A model generated the notes under the pieces. It worked only from the letters and a program-made list of their open reading frames with translations. It was not told where the DNA came from and did not search any database. 64,000 nt of DNA from Brachionus manjavacas (lineage: Eukaryota > Rotifera > Eurotatoria > Ploima > Brachionidae), in assembly GCA_019054805.1 (NCBI GenBank), contig JAHQIY010000002.1, positions 8,804,001 through 8,868,000 of the forward strand, in the 5' to 3' direction. The position numbers and the translations under genes were made by a program. Shown here piece by piece: positions 32,836-45,676 of this stretch (position 1 is the first letter of the stretch; each line of letters opens with the position of its first letter).

Positions 32836-34500
32836 TAGCAGCACTGTATGAGTCATTTTGTAATTTAATTTTGTTATAAGATCCTCTGCTCAATTATATC
32901 AAAACATTATTTTAAATGCAAATGTTAACATCTTTCGAACATTCTTAATTGAAAAGGTATTAAGGTCATGTTTTTTTAGAAAATAATTCCTTACATAATT
33001 AAAAGTATGGACTTCAACTTTAAATGCGATATTCTAAAAATAAAGACCAGATACTTCACTCAAAGATTATTAAACAATGATTTTATAACATAATTTATTC
33101 TATTAATCTGTGCCAAGCCTTCAGATTAAAAATTAAGATTAAAATTACATTGAGCAAAAAGATATTTGAATAGTCCTGACTTAAAATTTTCTCTAAAAAT
33201 TTAGCGACGGTGAAGTTTGAAACAAAAAAATATTTTTCCAGCCAAGATTTAATTTTAGAAAAATTCTTTCAGGAAGCTATTTTATGTCAATTATTAGCAA
33301 TAATATTAAAAATAAATGTTTAAAATTTATGAACATTATTTGTCAAATGCAAAAAAAAGCAAAATAAAAAATCGTTATATTAAGAAGTTAATATCGAATA
33401 TTGAAAGCAACAGAACTAAACATTAAGTTTTTTTATTTTTTTTTTCTGAACTTTTTCTGATTTTAATGCTAAATATTTCCAAATTATCAATTTTTTTCTT
33501 TAATTTTTAAAATATTTTAAAATTCTATCTAATAGCATAACCACGAGTTTATGAATGCGTCAAACTCCAAAATTCTTAATTTAATGCGTTCTTAAGACTT
33601 GATTTTAAAACAAAAAGCACAAAACAATTTTTTTTTAAGTATCATATCAGTAGGATTATTTTGTCATCTATTAAATGACCAACTGGTCATGTAATACAAA
33701 AGATTCTTTTATCAAAAATAACGATGTGCTGCTAAGTTGCGGTACGGAAGTACGCTGCTGGTATATCAAGAGCAGTATCCATTTTATCAAGAGCAGTGTT
33801 ATATCTCCTCCTTTAGTAACCAATGTAATGACTGAAATACAACCTATTATAATGAATTTTCAAATATTCTTTTATTATAAATCAGGAAGCTATTTTAAGA
33901 TTTTCTATCATATTGTAACTTTTAAAGGATAAAGGCAAGACGAGTTATAAAATAAAAATATAAAGAGTAATTCTTTAAATTGGTTAATTTTAAACCTCGG
34001 TCGTTTAGATATGGAAAAGAAATTTGATTTTGTTAACTTTTTATTCGAAAATTAACATTTATTAAAATTTAGTTCGAATACCACAAATTTTTAAGTTTTT
34101 CCCCAATTTTATTAGAATAACCACAATAAAATTAAATTCTTTGCTGTTGTCGTCAAAATAATATTATTAATTTGATTATAGGTCGGTAGTTGAATACCTT
34201 CTTTTATCAAGCTTTTCTTGATATTCAGCCTTTTTTAACCTAATGGCTTAAGATAAAATTTTTAATTCATCGAATGATTCACATTCTTTGAGATATTCAT
34301 AAACTTTGCTAACACTTCTCTTGTTCTTGGTAACGCTTCAGCGTCTTGGTTTTCTAAAATGCAGACTGAACTAGACATTTTTTTATTTAAACATTGTTTT
34401 TTTTTAGGAAAAGTTGTTTTTTATATTTCCAAAATTACATTAATTACAGCAAAAATATTAATAAGTGGCTTTTGGCTTAGCAATCTTGATCTTAATTTAT
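32836..34500. other. AT-rich stretch without a supported gene
   Basis: Short ORFs (for example 33675-33932) lack any motif and have background composition. The minus strand near 34180-34375 encodes MSSSVCILENQDAEALPRT and a KSLIKEGIQLPTYN segment that could be mobile-element debris. Nothing was assigned. Confidence 0.35.
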
Positions 34501-35996
34501 AGCGTCATCATGTGATTTAAAAGCTAAATTTCAAATGGAAGTGAACGTTGGAATTTTACGAATTCAGTCAAACTGAATCTTGAAAATTTGGAGAAACCTG
34601 TTAATCACAAAACAATCTTAAAGCAACTCAAATTTGTACTTAGAGACTCGATATTTAAGGAAATTACAGCAACTTACAATTTCTTTTGGAACAAAATATG
34701 GTTTATAAAGTTCGAACACGCTTTAATCGCATCGAAAGTCTTGAAACGTTCAATCCAAATTAATGGTGAATTTTTATAAGATTGAAGATGCAAACAAATT
34801 GCCGGAGACAAGAAAATACTCGATATTTAGATTTCACTATCTCCCTGAAGATTTCAACAAGGAATTACTTCGAGACTTTTTTGATGCTGTTAAAATCAAT
34901 GGTCTCAAAGTTTAACAAATTTCAGAAGAAACATACAAAGAAAGTCAAGTTAAAAACGGTGTGAAACGAGTAAAAGTTTCCTTTTCAAAAGTATCAGATC
35001 AGTTAGTTAAAAATTTGACTGCTTTCGAACTTATTTTTGTATTTTCAATAAAAAAGACTCGTGGTCAAACCACCGGTCAGCCAACATTTTTAATAAATTT
35101 GACTGGTCCAACAGTTCTTTGTAGTTTTAAAGTGCGTAATTTGAATTGCTGGACAGAAACAAAATTGCTTTTTTTGTAATGGTGAAGAGCACAAAATTGC
35201 TAGATGTCTTGTTAAGAATCAAGCTTGCAAAAACTGTAATCAAAAAGGACATTTGACTCTCTTTATCTGAGAGGCTAAAATCGATTGAACCAGCAAAAAT
35301 CGACTAAAGCGAACTAGCGATTCAAAAAGTAGAAGAAGAAATTTCTAAAATAGAAACAAACATGTGGGACATGTTTACCAAAACTCCACAGTTCCCAAAA
35401 AATTAGTCAACAAATGAGGAATCTCTTTTGTCAGCACAGTCCAGTCAAAAAAGCATGCATACTCCAGTTCTATCAGTTAAATTTAATAAAGATTCTGAAC
35501 AAATAAACAGCTCAAATTTCGAAAAATTTAGAGGTCAATCTATAAAGGCATCAAAAAACCTTGTTACCAATTTTCAAACAAGTAAGCAAATCGAGCGCGT
35601 TTTAGATTCCGATGATTCACAAACAGCTGAATCGAAAAAAAAAAAGATAAAGCTAATGATAAAATAAAATAATGAACTTAATGGTGTAATTCAAGGCAAT
35701 GATATTGGACACAATTTAGATGAAAACAAAAGCGATTTTATTCAAAAACAGTCAAACTCAAACATACTATGAAGAAAATCTATCAAGTCAACTTTAATCT
35801 AAGAACAGGTAAGTACACACTGGAGATTCTTAATTAACAAAGTAATGTTCATCTCATAGGAAATTTTTTAGCTTAAAAATGTCCCGACATTTTTTTGCTA
35901 TGTCCCGACAGTTCATAAAAACCACGCAACAAGAATGGAGGAGGAGAAGCTATTTTAATTAAAGAAGGAATTGAACTTATACAAGATTTATCATTT

Positions 35997-37470
35997 AAGG
36001 CGGGTTAATGAATGATAAAACAAGTATTCTTTTGAATAGTTTATTAAATAATTGTTGAGCTCTAACAATTTATAAAATTAGTGTAATCCCTAAAAATATC
36101 TCTCTAAGCACTGAGAATGGAATCATTATTTATACCCATGAGTTCTTGTCAAGAACACGGGCTTATAATTAAGACAAGATGTGAGCTATTATATAAATGT
36201 TTATATCAGCATCTAGAAGCGTCTATCTTCTGAGATACGTGACAATTGTATTAATTCTTTCTTATCATTGCGCATCAGTTGAGAAGCTGATGATCAAGTG
36301 ATACGTAGGGTGTATTACATATCCCCCGCTCTTTAGATATCATCGTCTCTGATGATTCTTGTTTAAGATTTTAAATTCCATCAGTGCATGAAAGTAAATA
36401 GTTATATTAAAAAATATTTAAAAGGTGAATAAACAAAAAAAAAATTAATTAAATGCTTAGTTCTAACATACTAAGATCTCTTTGATTGACGTTTCTGTCA
36501 TTTCTTTATTATTTTCTGTTTCGGCGGTGACTTTGCCTCCACTTTCGGTTAAAGGAATGCTGTAGTTCTTTCGTAAAGTGGATTCTTCGATTGCTTTTTT
36601 AAGAAGTTCAATACAGTTGCATTTTACGCATATGAAAAATAAAACAATGATAATTATGAAACTAAAAATGAGGCCTGATATTATAACCAGCAATACATTT
36701 CTCATCGAGTTCTTTAGCCAATTGATGAAATGACTTAACCCGAACGGTAATCCTCGATAATAATAAGAGTTATCAAAATCTTCATTAACTAAATTTTGAT
36801 TTTTAGATGTCGATTGCTCTGTATTTAGATTAATCAAATCATTAATCGACATATCATGATTAAATTTTAACGATTCGACTTCACTAGTGATGCTTTTTAC
36901 TGATATTAAATGATTGGATTTCAACCAAGTAATTCCATTTTTATCAATTGATATTATTTTATTATTAATTTTTCTAACCCAATGTCTCTTAGCTTTGCAT
37001 TGTTCCTAATTATCATATCTTATAATATTACTTTTACTTAGGTATCCGGTATTTCTTTTGCCACTTAATTCAAACGAGACCTTTGGATCTCTTGTACATC
37101 CGTCATAATTTTCGACTTCAACACTATAACTTGTTTTGCAATTAGGCACGAATAAAATACCATCCCTAACATATACAATTAAAATTTTATTCCCAGCGTA
37201 TAAAATTTCAAACTGGTCTTCGTGATGGCGGGAGTTCGTAGGCTTGACAATTCTATATTACATATTTCTTCTTTCAATCTTTCTAGAGCTGTATAAGTCT
37301 TGAGTTCGATTCCGTCACTATCTGCCAAGATAAGGTCGTGAATTGTTACAAAATCAGCTTTGATTTTAGACAAATTTGTACGATTATAAGTCAAAAATAA
37401 ACCTTTCGTAGAACCATAAAGTTTCATACCACATTCGTTAAAGGTTTGGTTTATTTTGAAAATCTGATAA
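35997..37470 (-). mobile_element. Env-bearing LTR retroelement fragment in a jockey element
   Basis: Minus-strand order: an env-like coding region, a polypurine tract (AAAGAGCGGGGGA, complement at about 36322-36336), then one LTR-like segment of about 311 bp (36009-36319) beginning TG and ending CA. The other end is cut within the env-like gene, so gag, pol and the 5' LTR are absent. The insert is flanked by an identical 36-bp direct repeat of jockey sequence (35961-35996 and 37471-37506), far longer than the 4-6 bp TSD of a normal LTR element. Confidence 0.7.
36463..37470 (-). pseudogene. Env-like transmembrane glycoprotein relic
   Basis: Two minus-strand open segments lie in different frames: about 37470-37179, and 37130-36463 whose last 153 codons (36924-36463) are continuous. 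At least one frameshift (near 37180) and one in-frame stop (about 37005) break it. What remains has several cysteines, N-glycosylation-type sites and, at residues 76-101 of the last segment, one strong hydrophobic membrane span. A Cys/Lys-rich cytoplasmic tail follows. That architecture, placed just before a polypurine tract and LTR, is that of an env gene acquired by an LTR retrotransposon. The viral family of origin is not clear to me. Confidence 0.55.
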
Positions 37471-39359
37471 AAAGAAGGAATTGAACTTATACAAGATTTA
37501 TCATTTGAATAAATCAATTCCGAACTCCTTTGAATAAAACTAATTTAGGAAAGAATAATGAATTAGTTGTTTTTAGTCTTTTTAATTCACCCAATGTGCT
37601 TCTGAACTTTGAGCTTTTTAAAACAGAAAAAAAAATGTTGAAACTACATTTTAGGTGATAATCTAAACGCTAGAACAAACCAAATAGGCTGCGTAAGGGA
37701 AAATGAAAACGGTACAATGTTGGCAAGAATAATCAATGAGTAAGACATTTTTGTAGTCAATATTTCTAATTTTCATGATCCAATTTGCTTAAATGAATTA
37801 ATTCAGGCTTTAAAAGGATAGAAAAATGGAGCGGAATTTAATGTTTAAAAACTCACCTAGAAATTCATTAATAGAAATCATAGAACTTTTAAGTTTATCT
37901 CTTCGAGAAGGTAGAGTTCCGAAAGCGTTGAAAACTTCGAACATTACTATGATTCATAAAAAGGCCTTTTCTTTACACGATTCTTTAAATTAAAGACCAA
38001 TTAGGATAGCGAGTTGTTTAGGAAAACTCCTGGAACGAATAGTTTATTTAAGATTATATAATTATTTGGAACAAAATTCACTTCTTATTCGGGAGCAATC
38101 TGGATTTAGGAAACACCGGCCAACATCAGATAATCTATTCTTTTTAATTCAAAAAATTGTGAAATCATTTAATAGAAAAAAAAGAGTTTGTGGCCTTTTT
38201 TTTGATATTTGCAAAGCCTTCGATAGGGTTTGGCATGAAGGTCTACTTTTTAAATTGATTAAAATGAATCCACCTCATTACTTGACTAACTGGATTAGAT
38301 CCTTTTTAGAGAGTAGGACATTTAATTTAAATGTGAATTACCACCTGAGCGAAGATTATAAAATAATTGCAAGTATTCCTCAAGGCTCAGTAATTAGTCC
38401 TCTTTTATTTTGTGTAAATATTAATGACATCCCCAAAAGAAACAAAACAAATAATGAATACTCTCTGCTTTTCGCAGATGATCTAGTTACATTCTTCATT
38501 TATAACAAAAAAGGGAACCTTGAAAATAAGATAAATAAATACACCAACGAACAAGAACAATGGCTTATTAAATGGAAAAGAAGATATCAGATGAAAAGTC
38601 GTGTTCAGTAGTCTTCTCTAGGTACAAAAAAGAGAGTGATAATCTAAACTTAAAGATTTATGAAAACAGAAAAATGAGCCAAAAAGAAATCAAGTTTCTT
38701 GGTATTAAATTTGATTCTAAATTAAATTTTAATATACTGGTAGACGAAATTAAAGAACGCTGCAACAAAAGGCTAAATATTATTAAGATATTGTCAAACA
38801 AAAAATGGGGTCTCAATCAAAACACACTAGGAAATTTATATAAATCTTTAGTCGGATCGATTTTAGACTATTCTTTTCCTTGCTTGAATTCATTTTCAGA
38901 AAATAATATCCAAAAACTACAAGCAATTCAGAATACAGCAGTAAGATCAATCCTTAAGTTAAAATATGATACTCCCTCCAACATCGTGCATCATGAAGCT
39001 TTTAATAAACTTAAATTACTAACAGTCTCGAGTCGACTTTTTGAGTTGAGTGGAGATATGTTGGGACAGGACTGAGTCATTCTATTCCATTGGTTGTAAG
39101 ACTGGTGGAGGTATACAAAGAAGCATTCTAATCGAGATATATTGAATACCCAACTCCATTGTGTAATTGCTACCTTACTATTTCTTCTTTTTTTTCCTGA
39201 AACCTGAACAATGTTATCATGTTCCACATGTTAGAATCTATTCCAATATTTGTCTTCTTAATTTTAATTTTTTTTACCTTAATTACTTTATTTTGATTTT
39301 TTTTTATCTCATTTTATTAACTTTAATTTTATTATTTATTTTTATTTTGATTTGGTTTG

Positions 39360-40400
39360 TTTTTTTGTGTTTGAATTAGAAAATGTATCCAATGTTGAAA
39401 TAACATTGAAAAAGTGCTATGTTTCAAATATTTATTTTAGTTTCAAAAAAAAATAATTTAAAGTTAATATTGCAAATATGAAAAACTTTGTTTTTTTATA
39501 AATTTTGACTTTGGGTCTGTGATATGATGATCCTTGAAGATAATATTTGTTGTTTAAAAAACTAACAACGTTCTGTTTTCCATTTTTCATAAATTGAGTA
39601 TTTGTTAAAATGCACCAAACGAAAGTAAATAATCACAAGTCAAAATTTTATATGAAGAAAACAAAGTTTTTCGTGTCTAGTTGATTTAACTATGGTTCAG
39701 CTGTTACTGGAAAAATTCTTGTTCTCAGTTTTTATGACATATTAGTTCACCTAATCTAAAAATTGTTCACCCAATTAAAAAAGGTAATGCAATGATAAAA
39801 AAAAAATATGAATCTATGTTCCTCAAAGTCAAACACTTAAAGGGTTTTAATCTTTATTATTTTATGCTGAAAGGCAAAGATTTAAGTAAAGAGTGCATTT
39901 GGGTATTTGGGATTGTTGAAAGAGTAATACCAAGTCAACAAGATCAGAGTAAATGGTATTTCTAAAGATTTTTTCGGATAAAAAGTGAACTTTGATTCAC
40001 CTAACCGACTAGATTCAGTTTTTAACGATTGAATATAAACTTTAATCTAATAAATTATTTATGTATCTTTTTTTATTTTTTCTTATTTTTATTCATTTTT
40101 TATTTTATTTTATTAAATTATTTAACTTTTTTTAGTTTTTTCATGTGTTTTTATTCTAAAAATAAATAAATGAATTGTTTAAAAGTAATATAAGAATTTT
40201 TTTTCAAATTTCCCAATAAAAATTAAACTCATTCTTTTTCATCAAAAAGTTTAATTTCAAATATGAAAATACTTGCATTATTCACTTAAAATTATTTTAT
40301 TATTTGAAACTGAAAACTGATTTAAAAATTTTTAACAGCACTTTTTCAATGTTATTTCAATAATTGATAAATTTTGTCAACAAACGAAAAAAATTAACCA
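39360..40400. mobile_element. Element with about 90-bp terminal inverted repeats
   Basis: The left arm at 39360-39480 and right arm at about 40290-40395 are inverted copies that share TTGAAATAACATTGAAAAAGTGCT. The inside (about 0.8 kb) has no clear ORF. A separate arm of the same family lies at 27716-27885. Probably a non-autonomous DNA transposon; TSD not resolved. Confidence 0.55.
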
Positions 40401-40403
40401 CTT

Positions 40404-40930
40404 AATACGGCAACTTGAAGTTCATGATCATGATCACATGATCAAAACTCAGTAGATTAAAATCTTAATAAAAATGATGAAAAAATCTTTTTAATAATAT
40501 TTTTTAATAAAATGTTTGTTATCTTAATTAAATAAAAAAAATCTTTTTATTTTTTCCAATTGATCTTAAATTGATTTTTATAAAATATTTATTTAAAAAT
40601 TTAAAAGACCAATTTAAAATCCACATTAAAGTATTCAAATTATGGATTTAAATGTTATTTTAATATTTAATAAAATGTATTACAGCGAAACAAATTAAAT
40701 TTTGTATTGCAAAATTTCAAAATATTATTTTAGATTCTATTTTGCTTAAGATAAAAGTTCATATAATTTTCTTCCTAATTAAAGATTAAACAAATCATGT
40801 TTAATAAAGTATAAAAATTTAGTATTTAAAAAAATTGATAAAAAATAACTTTTTTTTTAAATCAAAAAAATGAAAATTTTGATCTGAAATTTGCATTTGA
40901 TCATAAACTTCTATTTGCTTTAAATATTCA
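40404..40930. repeat. TIR repeat related to 61.3-62.0 kb
   Basis: Starts GGCAACTTGAAGTTCATGATCA and ends with a TTGATCATAAACTTCTATTTG-like complement. The interior resembles 61330-61570. It belongs with the GGCA(A/C)TTTGAAGTTTATGATCA terminal family also seen at 50065-50470. Confidence 0.5.
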
Positions 40931-41000
40931 AGATTTGTTTTATTGTTTAAATTTAGTGAACAAAATTCAAAATCAAATTTACATTTAAAATTTTTTTTTT

Positions 41001-42407
41001 CTATACTAAATAGTAAGCATCATTTTTATCGAAATTAATTTTTTTACAATTTTGCTTCCGCCAAAATTCACCAATATTTCTTATTATATTTCGACGAATT
41101 GGCATTTTATTTTCCAAATTCAGCATTAAACACATGTCACAAAAATTGCTATTTGTTAAACGGTCTTTAAAATTTACATATTTTTTCCATTTAAAATAGG
41201 AATTATAAGCTGTGTTATTTAGATCTAAATACTTTAGATATTGTCCAAGCTCTTCAGGATTTTTGTAATCTAAAACATTGATAAAGCCTGATTTTGGTAC
41301 CTTTTTTAATTAAAAAATTATTTGATTCTAGATTAAAATATTGATTCCCATTCGATTGTTTTAATTCAGCTTAAATTTATTTTTAATTACTTGAATGAAT
41401 TTTTATTCAAAATGAGCTAAATTGAATCAATCGATTTGAAAAAAAACTTTATAGCAAATTTTTTTGTAGATATTACTTACAAATTTTGAATATTGTCCTC
41501 CTCCTAGAACAACAGGAATTATGTCATAGCGCAGTATTTCAAAAAATTTTTCGGTAATATAACCATTACAAATAGAATTTTCAAAAGATAAATAGAATTT
41601 ATAATTTTTGCCAATTTGTTCTTTACATTTTGAGAAAAATTTGAATTTATCAGCACAGTTTTTTCCACATTTACCATAAATGCTTATAGGGATAAATTGC
41701 TTGAGTTTATTTATAAAAATATCTCGTCCACTGTTGGCATTACAGTGCGATATAACAGCTGCGGCAAATCCTGTTTTTCCCTTTGAAAAGTCTTTATTTT
41801 CATCAAAGCTAAAATTTCTTCCCCATTCAAACATTTGATATCCAGATGATGAGGATCTTGAAAATTCAGATTCCACTCGATAAGTAAATGAAAAATTAAA
41901 AATATTGTTGAATTTTGTATAGTTTGAAGAATGGATTGGAGATTCAAACTCTGTAAAAATCCATCGTTGATCTTTTGGTCGATAATGAGGGAATTCGAAT
42001 TTTGTTCTTGCATGAAACACAACCAAGTCTGATTCGTTTAACTTTGTTTTATCATTTGTAATTTCACAGTTGAAAACAGGACATTCATTATCAATAAAAG
42101 GTTTTTTGTAACCTAATCCAAATAAAAAATCTTTCCAATGCCAAAATGGTGTCCATAATAAAATCTTTGGTACTCGAGAAAAAGAGTTGAGGCTTTCAAG
42201 ATCAATTGACTCTGTAAAATTTAAAGGAAGTGATTGACCGTATTCTACGTCATCTATTACAATCTTAAAATTCTCAATTGTTTTTGAAAATCGAAAACTT
42301 TTTTGAAGTTTGAAAATCTTTATATTTTCGCTAACAAAAAAAATATAAGCAAAAAAAATTGTTATCAAAAAAAAAAAAGTGCCAAATATGAAAAAACTAA
42401 ATTTCAT
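41001..42407 (-). CDS. Alpha-1,3-fucosyltransferase-like (GT10), two exons
   Basis: Exon 1 is 42407-41481 and exon 2 is 41300-41001, giving 408 aa. The 180-bp intron (GTAAGT...AAAAAAG) joins SKF to VPKSGFINV in phase 0. This is a Golgi type II membrane enzyme that moves fucose from GDP-fucose to N-acetyllactosamine-type glycans. Seen in the sequence: a short cytoplasmic N-terminus and a hydrophobic anchor at residues 4-27; the WTPFW and WIFTEFESP motifs (84-89, 149-157); SHCNANSGRD (220-229); and the GDP-fucose signature YKFYLSFENSICNGYITEKF (269-288), then PVVLGGGQY. Exon 2 supplies the C-terminal SFIDV-like strand, the LGQYLKYLDLN and YFKWKKY motifs, and paired cysteines. Many asparagines reflect AT pressure. 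The acceptor specificity cannot be read from the sequence. Confidence 0.9.
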
Positions 42408-43229
42408 TTTTTGTTTAAGAAAATTTTTCTAGATTTTTTTTAAATAAAATAAAAAAACAACTTTAATTTATCTATTATTAATTTAACTTTTACGAATATT
42501 TGAAAAACATTATTAATTAGATAAAAAAAAATTTTATTTCATTAAAATTAATTAGTTATAATTATACTTATAATCTTCAATTGGCCTTATATTAAATCTA
42601 AAAATTTTTTACTTCATTTGCTTATTTTAAAAATGATGTGCAAAATAAAAGAAAAATAATTTTTTTTTTTTTTATTTAAAAAAAATTTTGTAAAATTTAG
42701 ATATTGATTAATTAACTTAATACTGATTTATAGAGGAAAGAAAAATTAAATCGTTTGTGTAAAATCATTGTATCAAAAACTAAATTTTTTAATACTACCC
42801 AGTCAATCTTATTTTAAAGAGTCTTTAAAGAATTTTTGGAGATATTTTTAAAGAATTTTTAGAGTTTATCGTACATTTTTCTTTAACAATTCTCTAAAAA
42901 TATCTACAAAAATTCTCCAAATTTTCTCCAAATTTTCTTTGTAAAATCTTTAATTTTTAATAAACTTAAATGCAGAAAAATTTAATCAATTTTTATAATT
43001 AAAAGAAGTTTTATTTTAAATTAAGGTACTTGGATAGATTAAAATTACAAAAATTGTTATTAAATATAAAAATTCTTTAGTTTTTACCAAATAAAATAAT
43101 AACAAATATATACAAAACTAATTTTAATTTTTTTTTTAAAACTTGTCGAATTTAAAGTCAAGTTTAATGCTGTCACGTTAAAATTTGAATCCTGTTTACT
43201 GATCATATCTATTAATTAAATGTATTTTA
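42408..43229. other. AT-rich spacer
   Basis: Promoter side of the fucosyltransferase and 3' side of the hypothetical gene. No gene seen. Confidence 0.4.
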
Positions 43230-43244
43230 TTAATTAAAAAAAAA

Positions 43245-44668
43245 AATTACCAAACACTGGATTGATCATATTTGCAAAATCACGTTTAAATTGTTTTGCT
43301 GTCCTTGAAATCCAAGATTGTGTATCTGGAACGAGCACAAGTAATGCCTTCCGCATGCAACGAGAGCCTTGATTTTCAGAACAGGATTCTATTAGTGAAA
43401 GAACTTATGATCTTGCTAAAGGCTCTACAAAAAAGTTTGGATATTCGCTTGAAAGGGTAACAAGTGTTTTATCATTCGCGTTTTGTTTAAACAATTTTTG
43501 AAAAATTTCACTCATTGATAGAATTTTTCTTATATCTTCGTGAGCTAAAAAATTAGAAAAATCAATTTGTATTTTATGATGGAGATACAAAATCAAAGAA
43601 ATTCTAAAAGAATTTTAATTTTTGATATTACTAAAAGTATCTTTAAGATTTTGGATCGTTTCTTCAAGCTTTTTCTTATTATCCTCAAGTTCTTCATTTC
43701 TAGATCTCGATATTTGAACAGTTTCAAAAAATTCAACTGATTTTTCTTTTAAAAGAAAATTTTTTTCATTCAGGTTCTTTAACTTTTTCAAGGTTTCATC
43801 ATGATGTTGACTTTCTGAAGTTGCTCTTATTTCTCTCTTTTTTTTAACTTCAGGAACAATTTCGCTTCCTTGTGATACTGCGTTTAATATGTCCTGACAT
43901 TTTTTTTGGACCCTTTTAAAAAATATAAGGAAAATTTTAATTATTTGATAAAAAAATAATATAGCTAAATATTCCATTAAACAGTTAGGGAAAAAATATT
44001 ACATTAATATTTAAGAAAAAATTAATTAAAAATACAAATAAAAAATACCTAAACATTTAATTAAGATTGAATAAATTCCTTTTCCAAAAGAAATGTCATA
44101 TTCTTCACCTCCGTTTATTGTCCCGTTATTTGAGTGTACTGCCAAAATTGACACAATGGAAAATTGTTTTTCTTGGATCCAAAATACTAATGCAAAATCT
44201 TCGATTTTTGTTATCTGAATTTTTGACTTTGGCATTAAATTTTTTTTAACGTTATTGGTAATTAAAAAATCACTAAAATTCGATAAAATTTTTTTTTAAA
44301 AATTGTTTTTTTCCCATAACTTAGTTTAAAATTACTGCATGTAAGCTATTTTGATATTTAACTAAAGCCTAAGATCTGAATCAAAAATAAAAAAATTAGC
44401 AAAAATTTTTCTTTTCTTTTGTTGAAGATGAAGATATTGAAGTTGTTGACTCACATTCTGATGGATCATTGTTATCGTCAGATTCACCTAAGTAAAAATC
44501 ATTTCTAACCTGACAAATTTTTTTTGTTTTTTTTTAAATTTTCCTTGTAAAATCTTATATGATCTTTCATTATTAATTTCTTCTTTACTTTCGATTATAT
44601 TTATCTTTTGGTTTTCCAATATTTTACTGCTTTGATGCTTCTTAGATAATTTATATCTTAAATTCATA
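43245..44668 (-). CDS. Hypothetical coiled-coil gene, multi-exon, perhaps broken
   Basis: Several minus-strand coding pieces lie in order. 44668-44395 is a basic then Ser/Glu-rich stretch (KLSKKHQSSKILEN..., SDDNNDPSECEST) with a frame slip at a poly-A run near 44530. 44235-44045 (starting MPKSKIQITKIEDFALVFWI) looks like a compact beta domain. 43920-43615 is a charged coiled coil (LKNLNEKNFLLKEKS, NEELEDNKKKLEETIQNLK). 43596-43245 ends with MRKALLVLVPDT and FKRDFANMINPVFG before a donor-like GTAATT. The layout recalls BEN-domain-type proteins, but I cannot confirm that. Splice phases between pieces did not all agree, so it may be a pseudogene or carry sequence errors. Confidence 0.4.
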
Positions 44669-45490
44669 ATTAACTCAAACTATTATATTTTTTATGAAAT
44701 TCTTAATAAATATATTAGCATTAAAATTAATTAATATTATTTCTAGTTATTTTATAAAATTAATTAAAAAAATGATTTAAAATAAAAGCATTATCATTGT
44801 GTTTGGTACAAAAAATTGTTTTAATGTCATGAAAGTCAGTGATCAGAAAATAGTCATTCGATTCCACAGAAATGAAGAAATGACTTTTAATTGATTGACT
44901 GACAATCATTTTTTTACAGATAATAAAAGCTTGTTCATCGAATTTGAATACATGAACAATTTGACCATATTCTTTTCTTTAATAAAACTGTTACAAAAAC
45001 GATTTTTTGAAATAGAAATCGTAAAATGAAATGGTCCAACACTAAGTCTTTCAAAAAAAAAATTTTTTTCATTTTGTCTTAAAAATAAAAAGAAAATATT
45101 TCTTTGATATTTGTTTCGATCAAACTAAGATCTAAAAAAATTTTTTAAAAAATTTGATTTCCGTATCAGAGACATGACAATGTTTATAATTTGAAGATTT
45201 AAGTGCGAAGTTTTTGCAGATAAATTCTGCAATTGGACAGCCCAGATTGGACTGTCATTTCAACCAAGTGTATTAGTTCATGAATTCCTGAACTCATTAT
45301 ATGGGAATCATATAATATTTCAAGATCTATTACAAAATATCGGAGCAGCTCTTTAACAGAAATTAAAGCTTTTCTATCTTTCTGTTTACAATAAAGTTGT
45401 TATAAACTAATTACTAAATTTATTAAATGCTGAAGATAAGCTTCAGATATGATTTCGATATAAATTGGAATTGCATAAAAAAAAATGAAA
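44669..45490. other. Unassigned AT-rich stretch
   Basis: No supported gene. Short minus-strand coding-like words (KHCHVSDTEIKFF near 45160) suggest transposon debris. Confidence 0.3.
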
Positions 45491-45676
45491 TTCATATGTT
45501 CTTGGGTCCTCCACTTTTTATGGCTGAGTTTCTCGGTGCATAGCTGAATAAATTAGGTGGCCTGATGTTCATTAACTTATTGTCTAGTTTTACTAAATTT
45601 TTTTTCTGTGAGTAAGGCTCTTTGGCTGAACTTTCAAACCCAAAACTAAAAAGCTTTCTCACAACACCTAAAAATA

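Larger units (their letters stand above)
34540..39350 (+). mobile_element. Long jockey-like element with ORF1, EN and RT, broken
   Basis: This is the most complete copy of the family. ORF1 remains (34.54-35.67 kb) include a KLPETRKYSIFRFHYLPEDF piece and CCHC zinc knuckles read across frameshifts near 35160-35260 (CNGEEHKIARC, then CKNCNQKGH). Endonuclease remains are NKNGGGEAILIKEGI (about 35925-35975) and, beyond a 1.47-kb insertion, GDNLNARTNQIGCV (about 37655-37700). RT pieces are EQSGFRKHRPTSDNL and FADDLVTFF (38066-38611). The C-terminal part is 38572-39075. Stops and frameshifts in every part show an inactive element. It is interrupted by an env-bearing LTR fragment at 35997-37470. Confidence 0.8.

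Noticed and set aside
33675-33932. 85-aa plus-strand ORF
   Set aside because: Background composition, no domain and no splice context.
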